Shown: one piece after another, positions 1 through 9,976 of the stretch
Numbering within the stretch: position 1 is the stretch's first letter
How the letters are laid out: each line of letters begins with the position of its first letter
NCBI GenBank assembly: GCA_023249255.1
Contig: JAHFCY010000007.1
Location: forward strand, 1 to 21,312
Source: Candidatus Lindowiibacteriota bacterium
Lineage (GTDB): Bacteria > Lindowbacteria > 2-12-FULL-62-27
DNA: 21,312 nucleotides
Reading direction: 5' to 3'
Notes under the pieces: model-generated
The model's database searches: none
Seen by the model: only the letters and a program-made list of their open reading frames with translations
Told to the model about the DNA's origin: nothing
Made by a program: the position numbers and the translations under genes

Positions 1-623
1 CCGATCAATCGGACGTTTTGTGAAATCGCCAACTCGACCGCCGCATCCCGGTTGCCGTCAAAGACGGACGATACAATGAGACTGTTGTGCGCCTTGAATA
101 AATCGACGCCGTCATCGCCGTTGTTCATGAACCGTCCCGATTGGATCGTCCATTTCCCGCCGGCCGCGGAAAGACCGTCCTGGCCGCACTGCTCGATCGT
201 CCCTCCGGTGAACGTTCCGTCGCCGCCACCGGCGCGTATGCCGTACAGCCGGCATCCCCGAATGCTTACGTGGTCAAACGTCACGGGTCCTCGAATCACC
301 CGGATGCCGATGTCGATCCGGTCGCGTCCTTCGATTGTCAGATTTTGAATCACATGACTTCCCTCGAGCGTCAGCATCGCCAAACTGGAATCATCAGCCG
401 CCTCGATCGTCGCGCCGTTTCCGTCCAGCGACACGCCTGACGGCAGATCGAGCGGCGCCCCATATCGAACGCCGGATTTCAACAACAGCGTATCCCCGGC
501 CTGCGCGGCCCGCGCGGCGCTGACAATCGTCGACGGATCCACATCCACAATCTGCGCCCTGGAGACGGAAACGCACGCCATCGCCATCGCCATTCCCAAC
601 ACCACCGGTCGAATCACCCGCAT
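1..623 (-). CDS. Secreted right-handed beta-helix (pectate-lyase-like fold) protein, N-terminal part
   Basis: Reading the minus strand from the ATG at 623 gives 207 codons with no stop; the gene runs off the left edge, so its C-terminus is missing. Residues 1-23 are a Sec signal peptide with a probable cleavage site after SRA. The mature part starts with a typical 'poly-beta-helix' opening (IVSAARAAQAGDTLLL, then SGVSLDGNGATIEA) and continues with short repeated strands such as HVIQNLTIEG, VTFDHVSIRGCRLYGIRA and FMNNGDDGVDLF. That pattern is that of parallel beta-helix proteins (NosD/pectate-lyase-like), often carbohydrate-binding or carbohydrate-cleaving. Catalytic residues cannot be judged from this part. 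An AGGTGA ribosome binding site at 628-633 supports the start. It is divergent from the GH63 gene. The fold call is firm; enzymatic activity is unknown. Confidence 0.8.
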   Translation of the reverse strand, partial: MRVIRPVVLGMAMAMACVSVSRAQIVDVDPSTIVSAARAAQAGDTLLLKSGVRYGAPLDLPSGVSLDGNGATIEAADDSSLAMLTLEGSHVIQNLTIEGRDRIDIGIRVIRGPVTFDHVSIRGCRLYGIRAGGGDGTFTGGTIEQCGQDGLSAAGGKWTIQSGRFMNNGDDGVDLFKAHNSLIVSSVFDGNRDAAVELAISQNVRLI

Positions 624-647
624 GCCGTCACCTAATCACACGTGACC

Positions 648-681
648 TGACGGCACAACGCCCGTGACGGCACAACGCCCG
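648..681. repeat. Two perfect tandem copies of a 17-bp unit
   Basis: The 17-bp unit TGACGGCACAACGCCCG occurs at 648-664 and again, without change, at 665-681. It lies in the 95-bp gap between the divergent beta-helix and GH63 genes. It could be a recent slippage duplication or a pair of binding sites; nothing else in the gap looks like a clear promoter. Confidence 0.8.
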
Positions 682-718
682 GCTTGACGTCCCGCGACCC
701 TGTTGATTTCATTCCCGC

Positions 719-3397
<2,679 letters not shown>

Positions 3398-3501
3398 TCA
3401 AAGCAAGAGATTTCCTCCGGCTCTCCGTTTTTTTTGTGGGGACTGGTTCGTGAAAAACGTGTCAGCTTGAGATTTGCACCTCGTTCTGATTGGATACTGT
3501 C
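3398..3501 (+). other. Short intergenic stretch with a T8 run
   Basis: Downstream of the GH63 stop there is a run of eight T at 3428-3435, preceded by a poor AGAG/CTCT stem. This could be a weak terminator but the hairpin is unconvincing. No ribosome binding site is evident before the next small gene. Confidence 0.25.
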
Positions 3502-3834
3502 ATGCAAAATCAAAATTCGTTGCTTCCGGCGGGCAAGGATTGGCAATCCAGATTAAAAACGGGGCGAAACGAACCCTGCCCCTGCGGATCCGGTAAGAAA
3601 TACAAGAAATGCCACCTGGGAGCGGACGAAAAGGCCGAGAGTCAGGATATTTCCAAAATCAACGCCGAGGCGACCGTGGATGTAAAGCCGGATGACCCCG
3701 ATCACGACTGTGCCCGGGACCACCCTGGACACGATATCACCCACAAACATGAGAAGAGCGGGCCGGCGCGGCAGTATACCTCCTCAAATACTTCCCGGCG
3801 GATTAACGCTCCCCGTAAAACGGGCGCATCTTAA
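3502..3834 (+). CDS. Small SEC-C motif protein
   Basis: A 110-residue protein from ATG 3502; a TTG four codons upstream at 3490 is an alternative start. Residues roughly 21-40 carry a complete SEC-C zinc-binding motif, [18 protein letters not shown], with the CxC...CH ligand set also found at the C-terminus of SecA and in many small proteins that contact the ribosome or SecB. After the motif the chain is hydrophilic, Asp/His-rich ([15 protein letters not shown]) and then basic; I see no second domain. The motif is near the N-terminus and is not a piece of a decayed SecA, as no SecA sequence flanks it. The frame downstream of about codon 75 is less convincingly coding, so the true C-terminus may differ. 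Confidence 0.65.
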   Translation: MQNQNSLLPAGKDWQSRLKTGRNEPCPCGSGKKYKKCHLGADEKAESQDISKINAEATVDVKPDDPDHDCARDHPGHDITHKHEKSGPARQYTSSNTSRRINAPRKTGAS

Positions 3835-3837
3835 TTC

Positions 3838-4121
3838 CTGATGGCGGGCAGGATATTGCCTTGTCGGCGGACGAACTCGAATCGGGCGGGACGCGATCGT
3901 CCCCTGCGTGAATTCTTCCCATCCCGTCTCCACGCTGACCGCGGAACAAATTCGGCTGATCTACCATGAGAAAAGTTCTCGAGGAATACGAGCAGGCGAA
4001 ATTCAAGGACCCCACGGTCGTCGACAAATTTCTGGCCGGCGTCAACGGCGCCCAGGATTACGTGGCGATGCGATTAATGCGGGGTCATCCTCAGCCGGAT
4101 GTCGGCGTAAATTTGAAATAG
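3838..4121 (+). pseudogene. Frameshifted remnant resembling a PstS/PBP-like substrate-binding protein
   Basis: Coding-like peptides appear in all three forward frames in succession: DIALSADELES near 3856-3890, then GRDAIVPCVNSSHPVSTLTA followed by EQIRLIYHEK near 3888-3970, then from the ATG at 3966 VLEEYEQAKFKDPTVVDKFL and AGVNGAQDYVAMRLM. The middle peptide closely follows the 'G-D-A-[IV]-V...VN...PV..LT..Q[IL]R.I[FY]' signature of phosphate-type periplasmic binding proteins (PstS / PBP-like domain). The usual W..G segment and the rest of the family (about 270 residues) are absent, so frameshifts and deletions are both needed. The last frame could be read as a 51-residue ORF (3966-4121) whose end lies antisense to the last 31 nt of ychF. 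Family assignment is my inference from one strong segment. It could alternatively be several sequencing errors. Confidence 0.42.
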
Positions 4122-5191
4122 CAGACGTCGCCGTCACGCATCAGATATTCCTTGCCTTCGATCCTCATCTTTCCGGCTTCCCGGACCTTGGCGTATGACC
4201 CGGCCGAGTCGAGCTCTTCGTAACCGACGATTTCCGCGCGAACAAATCCTTTTTCGATGTCGGTGTGAATTTTTCCGGCGGCCTTCGGCGCGGTCGTTCC
4301 TTTTCGGACGGTCCACGCACGCACCTCTTTCTCGCCGGCCGTGAAAAACGTGATGAGATCCAGCAGGCGGTAGCAGGCCGACACCAGCCTCGGCAGGCCT
4401 CCCTGATCGACGCCGATCTCCGACAAAAACATCCCGCGCTCCTCTTCTGTCAACGCATTTAATTCCTGCTCGAATTTGGCCGCGATCGGCAGGACCATAT
4501 AGCCCTTCGCGTCCGCCGATGCCTTGAGCGCCTGAAGGTGCGTCGCCGCGTCCTTCAGGCCCGTCTCTTTGAGGTTCGCCCCGTAAATCATGGGTTTTGC
4601 CGTCAATAGGTGCAGTCCATCGACAATCTCCTGCTCTTCTTTCGCGTGGGTCGGAAACCGGTTGGCCAGTCGCCCGTCCGAGAGATGCTTTTGCAGGCGT
4701 TCAAGCGTGTCTGTTTCGGCTTTCAATTCCGGATTGGTCGTCCGCGATTTCTTCGCGATCGAATCGAGACGCTTGCCGACCGTCCCGAGGTCCGACAGGA
4801 TCAGTTCCGTTTCGATCGTCTCGGCATCCCGCACCGGATCGACCGTTGAGGACACATGCACAACCTGCGTGTCCTCAAAACACCTCAGGACATGCAAAAT
4901 CGCATCGACTTCCCGGATGTGAGACAGAAATTTGTTCCCCAATCCTTCACCCTTGTGCGCGCCGGCCACCAAGCCCGCGATGTCGACAAACCGGATGGCT
5001 GTCGGCGTCACAACCTTGGGATGGACGATGGCGGCAAGGCGGTCCAGCCGGGTGTCGGGAACGGTGACGACGCCGACATTGGGGTCGATCGTGCAAAATG
5101 GATAATTTTCCGCCGGGGCCTGCATTTTGGTCAGGGCGTTAAACAGGGTGGACTTGCCGACATTGGGAAGACCGACGATGCCGATTTCCAT
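4091..5191 (-). CDS. ychF: Redox-regulated ATPase/GTPase YchF (OLA1 family)
   Basis: The 366-residue protein has the normal YchF length and architecture: an N-terminal G domain, a helical insertion and a C-terminal TGS domain. P-loop GLPNVGKST is at residues 7-15, followed by FCTIDPNVG; the G3 region is DIAGLVAGAHKGEGLGN. The G4 motif is the YchF-type NxxE (GANLKE), which in this family favours ATP over GTP. The TGS end is typical, ending DGDVCYFKF. YchF binds the ribosome and is linked to stress and translation control in the cytoplasm. Its ATG shares one base with the TAA stop of the upstream barrel/TPR gene (TAATG), implying translational coupling. Confidence 0.97.
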   Translation of the reverse strand: MEIGIVGLPNVGKSTLFNALTKMQAPAENYPFCTIDPNVGVVTVPDTRLDRLAAIVHPKVVTPTAIRFVDIAGLVAGAHKGEGLGNKFLSHIREVDAILHVLRCFEDTQVVHVSSTVDPVRDAETIETELILSDLGTVGKRLDSIAKKSRTTNPELKAETDTLERLQKHLSDGRLANRFPTHAKEEQEIVDGLHLLTAKPMIYGANLKETGLKDAATHLQALKASADAKGYMVLPIAAKFEQELNALTEEERGMFLSEIGVDQGGLPRLVSACYRLLDLITFFTAGEKEVRAWTVRKGTTAPKAAGKIHTDIEKGFVRAEIVGYEELDSAGSYAKVREAGKMRIEGKEYLMRDGDVCYFKFTPTSG

Positions 5192-6483
5192 TATGGGCTG
5201 GAGTTCAGCAGATATTTCGCGAGTTCGTTCGAAGGATCGATTCGGAGAACTTCCTCCCAGTTTTTCTTCGCCTCGTCCACGCGCCCCTGCAGGAACTGGC
5301 AGTGGCCGAGATACAGATGGACGTCGGGATCGTTCTGCATCAAAGTCATCGCCTTCAAAAACTCCCCTTCGGCGCGTTTGTAATCTTTTAAATTATAATA
5401 ACACACGCCGAGGTTGTAATATATCCGGGCGTCAGACGGAATGCGCGACACAAGCTCGGAAAAGGCGTCGGCGGCGCCGAGATAATCTCCCCGCTGATAG
5501 GCCGCTTCCGCAATCGACGCCAGTCGCTCGACAGAAATTTGAAGCGGCTGAGGCCCGCCGCCTTCGGCCGGCAGCTCTTTCGGCATTTTTTCCCGCCGCT
5601 CCTGCCTCATCACCTGCCGCTCCGTCATGGATCCGTAGGTTGCCTCTACGCCGAATCGAAAGGCGATGTTGGGACTTCCGTCCGACAGTCCGTGCGCGAC
5701 GGACGCCATCACGGTTGTGCGTTCGGTGGTGGCATAGCGCACCCCCAGCGCCGCCTCCGACATCGTTTCAAGACCAAACGGAGACCGCTGGGCATAAAAT
5801 TCGGTGACCACCCCCACGCGAGGCAGAGGCACGACGATGATCGACCCGCCCAGATGAATCGGATCATTGTATCCACGGACATCATCCCTCCCATTGTGGT
5901 CAATGTCCGGTGTACCGCCCTTGAGCCGGATGCCCGCGTTCAGGTGCATGAGATTCGGTATGCCGATCGGAAGATTGAGAGGCAGAGTCAGAAGCATATC
6001 CATGCCGAAGTCGATGCTGTCCCCGCCGCCATAGAGATTTTTGTCGCCTAAAATTCCCACGCGTCCAACCCATGTCGTCCACGGAAACATTTTATATTTT
6101 GCAATCACGTCGACGTATGAAATGCCGCCGCCGTCAAACGCCGTCGCTACGTCGTACGTCGTGCCTTTGTCTTTTTCGATCTGCAGATCCGCGCCGCATT
6201 CAAATTTCGGGGAAAGACCATACCGCCAGCTGACCGGAAAACGGAGCACATTGACCTTGGCGTCCTCCCGTGTGACCACTTCGACCCCCGGCTTGATCTC
6301 CGATTCGACCGCGACCGTCGCGCCAATCCTCCACATCCCGGGGCGAAGCATCCGTTCGCCCTCGATCCGAAGCCCGTGATCGAGCAGGGCGCCGTGCGCC
6401 GGAGCGGCGAGAAGACAAACCGCCAGGGCGGCGATGGCGGTACGCAGTGTCCGTGTCCGCACAGGGCGGCGCTCAATCTCCAT
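5191..6483 (-). CDS. Exported beta-barrel-like protein with C-terminal TPR domain
   Basis: The 430-residue protein starts at ATG 6483, chosen over an upstream in-frame ATG at 6579 because it has a GGAG site about 8 nt upstream and is followed by a clean signal peptide (LRTAIAALAVCLLAAPAHG, about residues 13-31). Residues about 32-300 are rich in alternating hydrophobic strands with aromatic ends (VLRFPVSWRYGLSPKFECGA, GEVLD-like turns, FRFGVEATYG) as in outer-membrane beta-barrels. After a linker, residues about 320-430 contain three tetratricopeptide repeats (AYQRGDYLGAADAFSELVSR; ARIYYNLGVCYYNLKDYKRA; VHLYLGHCQFLQGRVDEAKK). A barrel with a periplasmic TPR tail suggests an outer-membrane protein that recruits a partner; function unknown. 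It overlaps the preceding propeller gene by 11 nt and ychF by 1 nt. Confidence 0.82.
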   Translation of the reverse strand: MEIERRPVRTRTLRTAIAALAVCLLAAPAHGALLDHGLRIEGERMLRPGMWRIGATVAVESEIKPGVEVVTREDAKVNVLRFPVSWRYGLSPKFECGADLQIEKDKGTTYDVATAFDGGGISYVDVIAKYKMFPWTTWVGRVGILGDKNLYGGGDSIDFGMDMLLTLPLNLPIGIPNLMHLNAGIRLKGGTPDIDHNGRDDVRGYNDPIHLGGSIIVVPLPRVGVVTEFYAQRSPFGLETMSEAALGVRYATTERTTVMASVAHGLSDGSPNIAFRFGVEATYGSMTERQVMRQERREKMPKELPAEGGGPQPLQISVERLASIAEAAYQRGDYLGAADAFSELVSRIPSDARIYYNLGVCYYNLKDYKRAEGEFLKAMTLMQNDPDVHLYLGHCQFLQGRVDEAKKNWEEVLRIDPSNELAKYLLNSSP

Positions 6484-8065
6484 AGTAGGCTCCAACAACA
6501 GCCCGGCCCAGACGGAAACACAGAAGGCGGTCACGCACATCCCGCAGCGCAGTGAGAATATTCCGGCGATGGGTTCCACGCTCGATCAGGCAGCCCTGAC
6601 CCTGAAGGACCACGTCGAACGTGGAGTTTCCACCCACCGCAAACGTCGAAAAATGCGGCGGCGTGATGGTCACGGAATTTAACGAGCGATTCAAAGTGCT
6701 GCCGGCCGACCGCCACGCGTTCGGCGTGGTGGTATCGTGGACCAATCCGACGGCCGAGAGCTCGACAAGCCCCTGGATGTCGATGTCTTGATACGTGAGC
6801 GTCACCTGGATTTTTTGCTTGTCTATCGAATCGCTCGGAACTGAGGCGTACACCTGTACCGCAACGACTACAGCCGAAACCGGAGCCATCACTGTGTCGT
6901 ACCTCATTCTGCTTTTCGGCGTGTCGGACGCCACGTAAAACGTCGATGTCGGCGCGGCGCCCGCCTGGAACGTCAGCTGGACGTTCGCGGGAAAATAATA
7001 TGTGCCCGATGTGGCCGCCGTCACGCTCAATCCGGTCACCATCGTCGAGAAACTGAGATCGCCGTCAGTGTCGCTGTTGTCGCTGACCAGCAGAATGTAT
7101 CCTCGCGAATTCGCAGCCGATCCGACGGTTGAAGTTAATGTGTTCGTGTCGACGGCGAAGATATTCCCGCTGCTTCGTTCGATCATGACCGCGTCCCAGT
7201 TCGACCGGGTCAGGATGATGCTGGTACATCCGCCCGTGTCGGAAAAACTCGAAAATTTGAATTGCCTGTAGGGAATCGCGCGGTTGTACAGGACAAAGCT
7301 GTCGCCGCCGACAAAATGCGGATTGGTGTTGTAATAGGTGTCAGTGGTGACCCGGACAGGGACCGATTCGGGGACGGAATTGATCGATGAATCATTGGCC
7401 GACGCTTTTTGCGCCAGCGTTTGAACGTTTCGCAGAACATAGATCGACGCCGTTGATTCCGCTGTCGCCTCAACCGTGAACACGAGGCTCAACGCATCCG
7501 GCGACCATCGGACATATCGGATGGTCCCGGCGGTGTCCTCCATATCGAGCACGCGGACGGCCGGTGAGGACAATGCGGCGGTGTCTGATTGCATGCCGGC
7601 CACAAAAATCGAATTGGAATCCTTCACGTACGCAAAATTGTATGTCTGCCGGCTCGAGACGTACGCCGGATACGCGGCGCCGTTGACGAGAAGTGCGCTG
7701 TCGCCGGCAAATCCCCCATAGTAAATCGACCGGACGCCGTTGATCGGCTGTCCCGTGTAGAGAACGGTCTGCGCCGGACCCGCCGAAAAACCGTAGAATA
7801 CCGAAGGGCCCGCGTATTTGATGACGCCGCGCGTGTCGCCGGCCGAAAGACTGTACAGAAAAAACGACCAGTCACCCTGTTGCGCGTTCAGCGTGTCTTT
7901 TTTGAGGAAGACAACGGAGTCGCCATTGTCATAGATTTCGGCATAGACAATGTCGTTGCCGTCGTCGTTCAGCGTTTCGGCGCTGGTCCGATTGACGTTT
8001 GAAATGGCGTGGGCGGACAGGGCCGCCGTCAAAACCATCAGGCCGCAGGCGATCCACCGTTTCAT
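6473..8065 (-). CDS. Secreted TolB/PD40-like propeller protein with degenerate CFI-box C-terminus
   Basis: The 530-residue protein begins with a signal peptide (MKRWIACGLMVLTAALSAHA). Residues about 25-300 show propeller-like repeats such as IRYVRWSPDALSLVFTVEA and NPHFVGGDSFVLYNRA, reminiscent of PD40/TolB blades. Residues about 330-490 are Ser/Thr-rich beta structure ending in TPPHFSTFAVGG. This 'HFSTFAV' stretch normally precedes a C-terminal CFI-box (C-F-I-A-T-A-A-Y-G-S, then R-F-R-D-R-x-L and GRxxVxxYY). Here the tail reads GCLIERGTHRR, then LRDVRDRLL and GRAVVGAYYGD: the second half is kept and the ATAAYGS part is lost. Its ATG overlaps the upstream stop as ATGA. No enzymatic function is evident; it is probably surface-associated or secreted. 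Confidence 0.8.
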   Translation of the reverse strand: MKRWIACGLMVLTAALSAHAISNVNRTSAETLNDDGNDIVYAEIYDNGDSVVFLKKDTLNAQQGDWSFFLYSLSAGDTRGVIKYAGPSVFYGFSAGPAQTVLYTGQPINGVRSIYYGGFAGDSALLVNGAAYPAYVSSRQTYNFAYVKDSNSIFVAGMQSDTAALSSPAVRVLDMEDTAGTIRYVRWSPDALSLVFTVEATAESTASIYVLRNVQTLAQKASANDSSINSVPESVPVRVTTDTYYNTNPHFVGGDSFVLYNRAIPYRQFKFSSFSDTGGCTSIILTRSNWDAVMIERSSGNIFAVDTNTLTSTVGSAANSRGYILLVSDNSDTDGDLSFSTMVTGLSVTAATSGTYYFPANVQLTFQAGAAPTSTFYVASDTPKSRMRYDTVMAPVSAVVVAVQVYASVPSDSIDKQKIQVTLTYQDIDIQGLVELSAVGLVHDTTTPNAWRSAGSTLNRSLNSVTITPPHFSTFAVGGNSTFDVVLQGQGCLIERGTHRRNILTALRDVRDRLLCFRLGRAVVGAYYGD

Positions 8066-9093
8066 GGGGCGTTTCGAAGTCCGGATGGAATTCCCAAATA
8101 TGACGGCAGACGCTCCGTGGAGACGGGCACATCACCTGGTGATTCGGAGGATTTCTCCTCCGGCAACGCCGGGCTTTGCTCTTGAATCACCGGCTCCTCC
8201 GATTTGAACATCGGTTGATAAACGGGTTCTTCCGTGGAAGGCTCGCCGGCCGATCGGCCGCCGTAGGACTTCAATGGCGGGGGAGGCGGCATGAACAATT
8301 CGCCCGCACGCGGCTCTTCTTCAGGCGGATATGCGGCGTCGCTGGGGCGGTCCGGCGCGGTCGACGGCTGTCTCGAAATAGGTTTCAGAGTGGGAACGCC
8401 GACCCGGGGGATCGATTCCAGGGAATGTCGCGCCGGCTCGTCATCTTCCCGGATCGGCCGGATACCCGGCAGTTGTAATTTTTCAATTTCAACGGCAGTG
8501 AGACTTTTTGGCGGTTCCACAAGACGCAGACCTGGAGTCTGGGCGCCGCGCAGGGTCGTCAGAACACGAAACGCCCGAAGATCAACATACCGGTTGAATT
8601 CGTCGAGGGAAATGCTCGATTTGATGGTTTGAAACCATGAGAGTTTGGCCGCGCGTTGCTCGCCGTCCGACATCATCAGCCAGCGAATCACAAGCGAGTC
8701 GGCGCTTGTCGTGGGTGATCCCTCCCGAACTGTGACTCCCAGATATTTCGCCGCCCGCTGATGGGCGAGCAGGCCCTTATCAAAATCGGACTGGTCAATA
8801 TAGTGAAGGATGAGATCTTCCGGGACAGACGACAGGAGAGATTCCTGGGTGGGCTCGAACTGGGAGCCATGGGACACTCCCTCCATTTCCGGAAAAATGC
8901 CGCCGTCCCTGACGCCGGCCGAAACCGCATCGCCTTCGGCCTCAGAAGGAAGATTTTTCACTTTAAAATCCGGGCGGTTGATCGCCGACGCCGACAAAGG
9001 CGCGATTTCGGCCGTCGGGACAATGTCTTCGGCGAACGCGGCCGACACCCAGAGCATCAACGCGGCCGGCAGGAGACGAAATTTTACCGGCAT
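8062..9093 (-). CDS. Secreted proline-rich protein of unknown function
   Basis: The 343-residue protein starts at ATG 9093, followed by a signal peptide (MPVKFRLLPAALMLWVSAAFA). An upstream ATG at 9165 would overlap the phosphatase gene by over 80 nt and bury the signal peptide. Residues about 80-195 are predicted mostly helical (LILHYIDQSDFDKGLLAHQR; LSLDEFNRYVDLRAFRVL-like segment), and residues about 200-343 are low-complexity, rich in Pro, Glu and Ser (MPPPPPLKSYGG, EEPVIQEQSPALPEEKSSES). I do not recognise a family. The Pro/Glu-rich tail may span the periplasm or cell wall. It overlaps the phosphatase stop by 10 nt and the propeller gene by 4 nt (ATGA), so the three exported proteins are probably made together. 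Confidence 0.78.
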   Translation of the reverse strand: MPVKFRLLPAALMLWVSAAFAEDIVPTAEIAPLSASAINRPDFKVKNLPSEAEGDAVSAGVRDGGIFPEMEGVSHGSQFEPTQESLLSSVPEDLILHYIDQSDFDKGLLAHQRAAKYLGVTVREGSPTTSADSLVIRWLMMSDGEQRAAKLSWFQTIKSSISLDEFNRYVDLRAFRVLTTLRGAQTPGLRLVEPPKSLTAVEIEKLQLPGIRPIREDDEPARHSLESIPRVGVPTLKPISRQPSTAPDRPSDAAYPPEEEPRAGELFMPPPPPLKSYGGRSAGEPSTEEPVYQPMFKSEEPVIQEQSPALPEEKSSESPGDVPVSTERLPSYLGIPSGLRNAP

Positions 9094-9866
9094 GATCGGA
9101 TCGCCCGAAGCAGGGCCGGCTGAAGCCGCCGGTTCGATGCGAGAATTTTTTTTCGTAAAATCCATTCAGATCCGCCATCCCAGTCGGTGACCGCGCCGCC
9201 GGCCTCCGAAACCAAAAGCGACCCGGCAGCCACGTCCCACGGCGAAAGTCCCGACTCAAAATATCCATCCAGGCGGCCGCAGGCCACGAATGCCAGATCA
9301 ATCGCGGCCGCGCCGCCGCGGCGAAAATCACGCACACGCGGTAGGAGAAAGTTCATGTTCCGGAGATTCTCCCGGAACGCCCGGTTCCGGACGTAGGGAA
9401 ACCCCGTCGACATCAGGGCGTCTCGAAGTCTCGTCGACCGCCGGACTCGAATCCGGCGCCCGTTCAAAAACGCGCCCCTTCCCCGAATCGCACTAAACGT
9501 TTCGCGTAACAGCGGCACATGAACCATTCCAACCTCCGGCGTCCACCCACGCATGAGCGCAATCGATACGGCAAAGAACGGCTGACCGTAGGCATAGTTC
9601 ACCGTTCCATCGAGCGGATCGATGCACCACGTCCATCCGCGCTCCCGGGGCCGGCGGCCGGGCATGCTCTCCTCCGCGACGACTCCGACGTCCGGGTAGA
9701 GCGCAGACAGAGTCTCCACAATGTTCTTTTCGGCATTTCGATCATATTTTGTGACAAGATTTCGATAGGAAGATTTCACGCGGCGGACGATGCGAAGTCC
9801 CGGGTCGAGATGGGGTTGAAGCAGGATGGCGTCGAGGGGGGCGCGCAGGCGAAGAATGTCCGCCAT
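9084..9866 (-). CDS. Inositol monophosphatase family protein (SuhB-like)
   Basis: The 260-residue protein is the usual family length when started at ATG 9866; this places the metal-binding Glu pair at residues 65-66 (VAEES), as in SuhB. An ATG at 9938 is possible but lies within the palindrome and adds 24 unrelated residues. The signature WCIDPLDGTVNYAYG provides Asp83 and Asp86, and SPWDVAAG gives Asp211. These residues bind Mg2+ in Li+-sensitive phosphatases acting on inositol phosphate, fructose-1,6-bisphosphate, histidinol phosphate or PAP; the exact substrate cannot be told. The protein is cytoplasmic. No ribosome binding site is obvious, so translation may depend on the unusual upstream leader. 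Confidence 0.92.
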   Translation of the reverse strand: MADILRLRAPLDAILLQPHLDPGLRIVRRVKSSYRNLVTKYDRNAEKNIVETLSALYPDVGVVAEESMPGRRPRERGWTWCIDPLDGTVNYAYGQPFFAVSIALMRGWTPEVGMVHVPLLRETFSAIRGRGAFLNGRRIRVRRSTRLRDALMSTGFPYVRNRAFRENLRNMNFLLPRVRDFRRGGAAAIDLAFVACGRLDGYFESGLSPWDVAAGSLLVSEAGGAVTDWDGGSEWILRKKILASNRRLQPALLRAIRSCR

Positions 9867-9926
9867 GACGGTATTAAAATTTGATGGATCGCGGCGCACG
9901 GCCGCGGCGGATCGGGTCACGGGGTG

Positions 9927-9976
9927 AAGTGATATCATGATATCATGATATATATCATGATATCATGATATCACTT
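9927..9976. repeat. Perfect 50-bp AT-rich palindrome built from GATATCAT units
   Basis: Bases 9927-9951 are the exact reverse complement of 9952-9976, with no loop. Each arm contains two GATATCAT octamers (9931-9938, 9939-9946 on the left), followed by GATA and a central TATA. The palindrome covers the TGA stop of the cyclase gene (9971-9973) and ends 61 bp before the phosphatase start. No T run follows on the minus strand (CACCCC follows), so it is not a standard terminator for the operon. It could form a cruciform, a long RNA hairpin or multiple operator sites. Confidence 0.95.

Noticed and set aside
3428-3435. T8 run after the GH63 gene as an intrinsic terminator
   Set aside because: The preceding stem is only about 4 bp with an 11-nt loop, so it is noted only as a weak possibility.
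9866-9938. Phosphatase start at ATG 9938
   Set aside because: It lies within the palindrome, lacks a ribosome binding site and adds residues outside the family; starting at 9866 puts the metal-binding motifs at SuhB-like positions.
9927-9976. Considered as a CRISPR fragment or a rho-independent terminator
   Set aside because: There are no spacers between units, and no T run follows the hairpin on the transcribed minus strand.
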